Assembly (NCBI GenBank): GCA_910578115.1
Contig: CAJTPO010000007.1
Span: forward strand, 20,639 to 84,638
DNA length: 64,000 nucleotides
Source: an uncultured Lachnospiraceae bacterium
GTDB taxonomy: Bacteria; Bacillota; Clostridia; Lachnospirales; Lachnospiraceae
Direction of reading: 5' to 3'
Part shown: positions 58,983 through 64,000 of the stretch, one piece after another
Position numbering within the stretch: the first letter of the stretch is position 1
Layout: each line of letters begins with the position of its first letter
Program-made: the position numbers and the translations under genes
Notes under the pieces: generated by a model
Told to the model about the DNA's origin: nothing
Seen by the model: the letters and a program-made list of their open reading frames with translations, nothing else
Databases searched by the model: none

Positions 58983-59828
58983 ATGGGACAGATCATATTG
59001 GGAACCGGCAGGCAGGCCGGGAAACCCTACTTCGTAGAGAAATTTTACGTTAATTTATATTCGGTGGAGGAGCTGTGTTATCTGCTGGTAGAGAAGGCGG
59101 AGATGCTGGATCCGGAGATCATGCGCAGAGACCTGGTGCAGTGGCTGGATGAGCAGTGCGGCTTAAATCAGCTGGCGCATGCATTGTACTCCCTGCTGAA
59201 CCAGAATGGTTCCACGGCGGCATTTGCGGGTATTATATTGGAGTATGTAAATTTGTATCCGGCGGATGTGGTGTCCAGAACAGAGGAGATCATCAGGAAC
59301 AATGAGGATTTAAGCCCCTGGGAGCGCCAGAAAGCCAAGGCGGATTATATGCTGCTGCACGGAAGATTCTACGGGGCGTTGAAGCAGTACCATTCCCTTC
59401 TCACACAGGTCCCGGAGACGAACAGGCCGCTGCGGTCACAGGTTTTGCATAATATGGGAGTGGCTTATGCGAAACTGTTTATGTTCAGGCAGGCTGCCGA
59501 TCGGTTCCTGCAGGCCTATGAGGCCGACGGTGTGGAGGACAGCCTGGCGCTGTACCTGGCCAGCGTGCGTTTTTACAGTCAGGATAAAGAGTATATTTCC
59601 TTTATTGCCGATCATCCGGAGTATCACAATGCATCGCTGCGGGTAGAGAGGCGGATGGAGCAGGCGGCAGGACAGTTTGAGGCGACGGATGAGAATCGTA
59701 TGCTTTTTACGCTGCAGGTGTTCAAAGAGGAAGGAAGCAGTACGGCTGGAAATGATACGCCTTATTATGAGGAGATCGAGAAGCTGACGAATGAACTGAA
59801 AGAACGATACAGAGAGTATGTGTCATAG
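58983..59828 (+). CDS. TPR-like protein of the cluster
   Basis: A 281-residue protein. The first 100 residues are helical (YSVEELCYLLVEKAEMLDPE); from about 110 to 200 TPR-like helices can be seen: ADYMLLHGRFYGALKQYHSL and LHNMGVAYAKLFMFRQAADR followed by FLQAYEADG. TPR modules bind partner peptides. A Glu/Lys-rich tail ends the protein. AAAAGGACGG lies upstream. It is tightly spaced with the ASKHA-like gene, which suggests a shared complex. Confidence 0.75.
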   Translation: MGQIILGTGRQAGKPYFVEKFYVNLYSVEELCYLLVEKAEMLDPEIMRRDLVQWLDEQCGLNQLAHALYSLLNQNGSTAAFAGIILEYVNLYPADVVSRTEEIIRNNEDLSPWERQKAKADYMLLHGRFYGALKQYHSLLTQVPETNRPLRSQVLHNMGVAYAKLFMFRQAADRFLQAYEADGVEDSLALYLASVRFYSQDKEYISFIADHPEYHNASLRVERRMEQAAGQFEATDENRMLFTLQVFKEEGSSTAGNDTPYYEEIEKLTNELKERYREYVS

Positions 59829-59916
59829 GATGGAAGATGTTGTAACCGTGAAGAACGTGTAACTTGGCGAAGAGCGATATGGAAAATATGGAAAATCTGG
59901 ACAGGCGGAAGAGATA

Positions 59917-61113
59917 ATGGGATGGTTTAAGAATCTAAAGAATAAATTATTTGACAAAAAGGACCGGACAGACCTCTATGAAGGCGAGTGGGAAGAGGAG
60001 GAGGTCGAGCACCAGATCGACTATGACAATAAGGAGCAGAGGGATGATTACGTCAAAAACTGTCTGGAACGTATGGCGGATGCGACGAAAGAGCTGGAGA
60101 ATCTGACTTACGAATATGATATGGTCACATCATATCTGAAGGATATGGAAGAGATCGATGCGCTTCCACCGGAGGAGAAGGAGCAGTTGAAAGAATGCGC
60201 CGGACGGGTAGCCGACCTGCAGAGCAGCAGGGCGGATTTCATGGAACGGCCGCGCCGGATCAGCGAAGAAAACTATCAGCTTATGGAGAGGATAGCCGAT
60301 GAAGTGGATGAGGGCTATGAGAAGCTCAGTGAGACAGAGGAGTACCAGAATCTGATCAGGCAGGACCTCAGCCGGCTGGACGGAGAGAGACATGCTTACG
60401 CCTATCGTAGAAGTGAAGTTATGGGTGTTATCGCCGATACGAGAGGGATGGCGGTCATCTGTGTCGTGGCGTTGGGGCTTTGTGTTTTACTGCTGCTTCT
60501 TTTGCAGTTTTTCCTGGAAATGGATACGGGAATCGGGTATTTGCTGACAGCGGCGGCGGCAGCGGTGACGATCACGGTGATCTATGTGAAGCATCTGGAC
60601 GCAAGACAGGAGCTGCGCCGGGTGGAGAATGGGATCAATAAGATTATCCTTCTGCAGAATAAGGTGAAGATCAGATATGTCAACAATACCAATCTGCTGG
60701 AATACCTGCAGCTGAAATACGGGGTGGGCAGCGCTAAGGAATTGATGGAATTGTGGAGAAATTATGAGACGGAGAAAGCGGAGCGGGAAAGTCTCAGAAA
60801 AGCGGAGAGAGATCTTGATTACAACGAGCGGGAACTGCTGCAGATGTTAAAGTGTTACCAGATCAAGGATCCGGCCATATGGCTGCACCAGACGGAGGCG
60901 ATTCTGGACCGGAAAGAGATGGTGGAGATCCGTCATAATTTGATTGTCAGGAGACAGTCCCTGCGCCGGCGGATGGATTACAACAAGGAAGTGGTGGCCG
61001 GCGGTTCCCAGCAGGAGATCAAAGCGCTGGTGGAGAAGTATCCGCAGTATGCCGGAGAGGTTATGAAATATGTGGAAGAGTATGAGAAGAAATACCAGAA
61101 AGAGCCGGAGTGA
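59917..61113 (+). CDS. Two-TM coiled-coil protein of the cluster
   Basis: A 398-residue protein with an acidic cytoplasmic start (EGEWEEEEVEHQ at 22-33), a long coiled coil (about 40-165), two adjacent TM segments (178-200 and 205-224) and a second coiled coil (about 228-395). Both coiled coils therefore face the same side, probably the cytoplasm. This is the shape of a membrane anchor or scaffold. GGAAGAG precedes the ATG. It is 88 bp after the TPR gene and 87 bp before purB. Confidence 0.75.
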   Translation: MGWFKNLKNKLFDKKDRTDLYEGEWEEEEVEHQIDYDNKEQRDDYVKNCLERMADATKELENLTYEYDMVTSYLKDMEEIDALPPEEKEQLKECAGRVADLQSSRADFMERPRRISEENYQLMERIADEVDEGYEKLSETEEYQNLIRQDLSRLDGERHAYAYRRSEVMGVIADTRGMAVICVVALGLCVLLLLLLQFFLEMDTGIGYLLTAAAAAVTITVIYVKHLDARQELRRVENGINKIILLQNKVKIRYVNNTNLLEYLQLKYGVGSAKELMELWRNYETEKAERESLRKAERDLDYNERELLQMLKCYQIKDPAIWLHQTEAILDRKEMVEIRHNLIVRRQSLRRRMDYNKEVVAGGSQQEIKALVEKYPQYAGEVMKYVEEYEKKYQKEPE

Positions 61114-61200
61114 AGCGCATGGGATAGAAGCGGGGATGCGGTGGTTCGATGTGCCGGAGGAAAGAAGGGCGTGGATGAATAAGAGGGAGGAGAAGACAGT

Positions 61201-62652
61201 ATGAGTACAGACAGATATGTAAGTCCGTTATCGGAGCGGTATGCCAGTAAGGAGATGCAGTATATTTTTTCGCCGGATATGAAATTCCGGACGTGGAGGA
61301 AGCTGTGGATCGCGCTGGCGGAGACGGAGATGGAGCTGGGACTTTGCCAGAACGGGCAGCCGGTTATCACGCAGGAGCAGATCGACGAGCTGAAAGCGCA
61401 TGCGGAAGATATTAACTATGATGTGGCGAAGGCGCGGGAGAAGGAAGTGCGGCATGATGTGATGAGCCATGTTTATGCTTACGGGCAGCAGTGCCCGAAG
61501 GCGGCTGGTATTATTCATCTGGGAGCGACCTCCTGTTATGTGGGGGACAATACGGATATTATCGTGATGACGCAGGCCCTGCGTCTGGTGAAAAAGAAGC
61601 TGGTGAATGTGGTGGCGGAACTTGCCGGGTTTGCACGGGAGTATAAAGGGCTTCCGACGCTTGCCTTTACACATTTTCAGCCGGCACAGCCGACGACGGT
61701 GGGGAAGCGGGCGACGCTCTGGGCACAGGAATTCTGTCTGGATCTGGAAGATCTCGACTATGTGCTCTCGACGATGAAGCTTTTGGGTTCCAAGGGTACG
61801 ACAGGAACCCAGGCCTCTTTTCTGGAGCTGTTCGATGGAGATCAGGAGACTATTGACAGGATTGATCCCATGATCGCACGGAAGATGGGATTTGAGAAAT
61901 GCTATCCGGTTTCAGGACAGACCTACTCCCGTAAAGTGGATACCAGGGTGTGCAATGTACTGGCAGGAATCGCGGCCTCGGCCCATAAGATGTCCAATGA
62001 TATCAGGCTGCTGCAGCACCTGAAAGAGGTGGAGGAACCTTTCGAGAAGAGCCAGATCGGCTCCTCGGCCATGGCGTATAAGCGCAACCCGATGCGGAGT
62101 GAGAGAATCGCATCCCTGTCCCGCTATGTGATGGTGGATGCGCTGAATCCGGCCATTACTTCGGCGACACAGTGGTTTGAGAGGACTCTGGATGATTCTG
62201 CCAATAAAAGGCTGTCGATTCCGGAAGCATTTCTGGCGGTGGACGGTATTCTGGATCTGTGTCTGAATGTGGTGGACGGACTGGTGGTATATGACAAGGT
62301 GATCACAAAGCGGCTTATGAGTGAGCTGCCTTTTATGGCTACGGAAAATATAATGATGGATGCGGTGAAGCGGGGCGGCAACAGACAGGAGCTGCATGAG
62401 AGGATCAGAGAACTGTCCATGGAAGCCGGCGCACATGTGAAAAGGGAAGGCCGGGAAAACGATCTGTTGGAGCTGATTGCGGCCGATCCGGCCTTTAATC
62501 TGTCGGAGGAGGAGCTTGAGGAGACAATGGATCCGAAGAAGTATGTGGGACGGGCGCCGATACAGGTGGAGAAGTTCCTGGAAGAAGTCGTGCAGCCGAT
62601 TCTGGAGGAGAATGAGGCGCTGCTGGGAGTGAAGGCAGAGATTCATGTCTGA
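61201..62652 (+). CDS. purB: Adenylosuccinate lyase
   Basis: A 483-residue member of the fumarase/aspartase superfamily acting twice in purine synthesis (SAICAR to AICAR and adenylosuccinate to AMP). It begins DRYVSPLSERYASKEMQYIF and has HLGATSCYVGDNTD near 102-115, the substrate histidine in THFQPAQPTTVGKR near 155-168 and the family signature GSSAMAYKRNP with SERI near 290-305. Length is typical of the longer human-like PurB branch. GGGAGGAGAAG precedes the ATG. Confidence 0.96.
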   Translation: MSTDRYVSPLSERYASKEMQYIFSPDMKFRTWRKLWIALAETEMELGLCQNGQPVITQEQIDELKAHAEDINYDVAKAREKEVRHDVMSHVYAYGQQCPKAAGIIHLGATSCYVGDNTDIIVMTQALRLVKKKLVNVVAELAGFAREYKGLPTLAFTHFQPAQPTTVGKRATLWAQEFCLDLEDLDYVLSTMKLLGSKGTTGTQASFLELFDGDQETIDRIDPMIARKMGFEKCYPVSGQTYSRKVDTRVCNVLAGIAASAHKMSNDIRLLQHLKEVEEPFEKSQIGSSAMAYKRNPMRSERIASLSRYVMVDALNPAITSATQWFERTLDDSANKRLSIPEAFLAVDGILDLCLNVVDGLVVYDKVITKRLMSELPFMATENIMMDAVKRGGNRQELHERIRELSMEAGAHVKREGRENDLLELIAADPAFNLSEEELEETMDPKKYVGRAPIQVEKFLEEVVQPILEENEALLGVKAEIHV

Positions 62653-62781
62653 GCATACGGCGCCGGGGTGTACCCCGGCAGAACCGTGAGAAAAGCGACT
62701 TGCCGGTAACGGCGAAGCGGTGAGCAGCGCCGGTACGATGCAGCGACTTTAGGAGATACAGAGGAAAAGCGGGTGTAGGTA

Positions 62782-63897
62782 TTGCGGAAGAGAAGGATAT
62801 GGGGCAGGTACATATGGATGGGAATGGCTGTGGCAGTATTGTGCGTCAGCATGGGAATGGCTGTGGCGGCGAAAGAAGAGACTGCACAGGGGAATACGGA
62901 CCGCCAGGTGCTGGAGGCGTATGAGGAGTATCAGGAGCGGTTGAACGGGATCGAGCGGCGGGCGGAGATTGCAGGAAGCGGTTTTTCTGTGATTGAGGAT
63001 CAGATCTTTCCGCTGGAGACGGCCTGTTATGGGGAGATCCTGTTAGTGCCTGCCATGGAAGAACGTTACCGGCGGCTGGTGCTGTTTTTTACGAAGGAAG
63101 ATGGAGCGGTGGTGTACCGGACGGATCAGCTGGCAGCCAACAGCTGGAATATGGGGACTCTGGAACAGCCTGTCGTGGAGATTGGAGCCGTTTCGTTTCA
63201 GGATCTGAACCGGGACGGGAGGATGGATATCGTGCTGATCGTCACCTGCCGGAACCGGACGGGGCTGTATGCAGGCAGGGAGTATAAGGTGGGAGATGTG
63301 CTCTTCCAGGGAGAAAAGGGGTTCTACCGAGATTACCGGATCTCGGATAAGATCAATCGATTCGGGATGAACAAGAGCGCGGAAAGTATCATTGCGTATG
63401 TCAGGGACGGGCGCTCCGCGGAATTCCTCTATACGGCGTCCACGAAAGAGGAGCTTTTAAAGAATGGCTTTGTCATTACGAAGGAGCAGGACTATTTCAG
63501 ACAGTTCGAGAAGCTGGGGCATTTGGAGGTAATGCCGGGAAGCTACACGATTGCCGAGTTTTCGATTTTCATGATCTATCTGGTGGATGAACAGGGGAAT
63601 ATTGTCTGGAGCTTCCAGCCCATGGGAGACTATGACAATCTTTATGCGCTTAAGGGGATCACCTGCCGGGATATTGACGGGGACGGCATGAAAGACCTGC
63701 TGGTATTTGCCCGTTACAGCTATGAGGGAAGCGTGGACGAGGTGGTGATTGAGAGTGATTATCAGATCTATTACCAGAGAACCAGTGGTTTTGAGACGGA
63801 TACGGAAGTGAAGAAGAAGGTCCGCTGCGGGGAGGAAGATACGGTGGCGGAGCTTGTAGACAGGGCGAGAGCCTATTGGGGATGGAGTCCGGAATGA
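62782..63897 (+). CDS. Secreted protein with FG-GAP/EF-hand-like calcium motifs
   Basis: A 371-residue protein started by TTG, with a basic N-terminus and a hydrophobic segment (13-30) ending AVAA, a likely cleavable signal. Two Asp-rich loops, DLNRDGRMDIV (141-151) and DIDGDGMKDLLVF (about 296-308), match the calcium-binding pattern of FG-GAP/VCBS beta-propeller blades. The function is unknown; the build suggests an extracellular ligand-binding protein. Its stop overlaps the start of the response-regulator gene (ATGATGA), so the two are translationally coupled and probably share a signalling pathway (inference). Confidence 0.75.
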   Translation: MRKRRIWGRYIWMGMAVAVLCVSMGMAVAAKEETAQGNTDRQVLEAYEEYQERLNGIERRAEIAGSGFSVIEDQIFPLETACYGEILLVPAMEERYRRLVLFFTKEDGAVVYRTDQLAANSWNMGTLEQPVVEIGAVSFQDLNRDGRMDIVLIVTCRNRTGLYAGREYKVGDVLFQGEKGFYRDYRISDKINRFGMNKSAESIIAYVRDGRSAEFLYTASTKEELLKNGFVITKEQDYFRQFEKLGHLEVMPGSYTIAEFSIFMIYLVDEQGNIVWSFQPMGDYDNLYALKGITCRDIDGDGMKDLLVFARYSYEGSVDEVVIESDYQIYYQRTSGFETDTEVKKKVRCGEEDTVAELVDRARAYWGWSPE

Positions 63898-64000
63898 TGA
63901 TTAAGATACTGATAGTGGATGATGAAAAGCCTATCTGCGACCTGATCGATATGAATCTGTCAGCGGCGGGCTATTTCTGTGTGGCGGTGCAGGATGGTCT
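63894..64000 (+). CDS. Response regulator, receiver domain start (3' end cut by window)
   Basis: The frame from the ATG at 63894 (or 63897) reads MMIKILIVDDEKPICDLIDM and continues in frame to the end of the window. The VDDE acidic pair and the alternating pattern are those of a CheY-type receiver, probably of an OmpR/PhoB regulator. It overlaps the upstream stop codon by four bases. Confidence 0.85.
   Translation, partial: MMIKILIVDDEKPICDLIDMNLSAAGYFCVAVQDG

Overview
The window looks like a chromosomal segment of an anaerobic, probably spore-forming member of the Lachnospiraceae (Clostridia). The signs are the gene families (ThiT with a TPP riboswitch, PheB-type ACT protein, YtaF, SpoIID-like and DUF5716/DUF5717-like proteins, AsnA-free purine and aspartate-family genes), strong AGGAGG ribosome-binding sites, a HrcA CIRCE operator and LexA boxes of the Gram-positive type. 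Most genes are on the plus strand. No prophage, plasmid, rRNA, CRISPR array or intact insertion sequence is visible. The genus cannot be fixed from the sequence alone.

Layout. 1-5 kb: 3' part of an OPA/GlpT-like MFS carrier, a PHP phosphoesterase, a small conserved protein, an AraC regulator and a sugar O-acetyltransferase. 4.9-8.3 kb: TPP riboswitch with thiT, then a PurF-like protein that lacks the catalytic cysteine and a convergent SDR. 8.7-13.6 kb: an uncharacterised TIM-barrel-like protein, a receiver-RelA/SpoT synthetase fusion, holA, a polysaccharide deacetylase and thrH. 13.6-21 kb: a toxin-antitoxin remnant, ApbE, NhaC, and two glycoside hydrolases (GH3, GH29). 21.4-26.8 kb: a secreted small protein, then a strong promoter with two LexA boxes in front of a DUF1653 gene, a 5'-nucleotidase and a fused SfsA-MutY protein, followed by a GT2. 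26.9-35.4 kb: two lipid-metabolism genes on the minus strand, glyA, and the pheB-hom-lysC group, then a membrane-anchored alpha/beta hydrolase. 35.8-39.3 kb: a promoter with a small ORF, a NagZ-like GH3 with a polyacidic tail, tRNA-Gly, an orphan YgiT-type antitoxin and greA. 39.4-48.4 kb: a Ca2+-type P-ATPase, ytaF, a beta-CASP nuclease, thyA-folA, ilvE and a second PHP protein. 48.4-53.5 kb: a PrsA-like foldase, CIRCE-htpG and a SpoIID-like peptidoglycan-binding protein. 53.8-61.1 kb: a four-gene cluster of poorly characterised proteins. 61.2-64 kb: purB, a secreted protein and the start of a response regulator.

How the genes fit together. Homoserine dehydrogenase and aspartate kinase sit behind a PheB-type ACT regulator, and ThrH (a phosphoserine phosphatase/homoserine phosphotransferase) could supply the missing homoserine kinase step, so threonine synthesis is largely represented. 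thyA-folA-glyA-purB cover one-carbon and nucleotide metabolism. GH3, GH29, the deacetylase and the NagZ-like enzyme point to glycan and cell-wall turnover.

The best candidate for an undescribed system is the 53.8-61.1 kb cluster: a 1188-residue cytoplasmic solenoid protein (DUF5717-like), an actin/Hsp70-fold (ASKHA) ATPase-like protein (DUF5716-like), a TPR protein and a two-TM coiled-coil protein. A three-copy 77-bp tandem repeat lies inside the cluster, and a fourth copy lies inverted 53 kb away. Other notable items are the receiver-alarmone synthetase fusion, the SfsA-MutY fusion behind an SOS promoter, and a family of short palindromic elements that carry a Shine-Dalgarno sequence and sit just before several genes.
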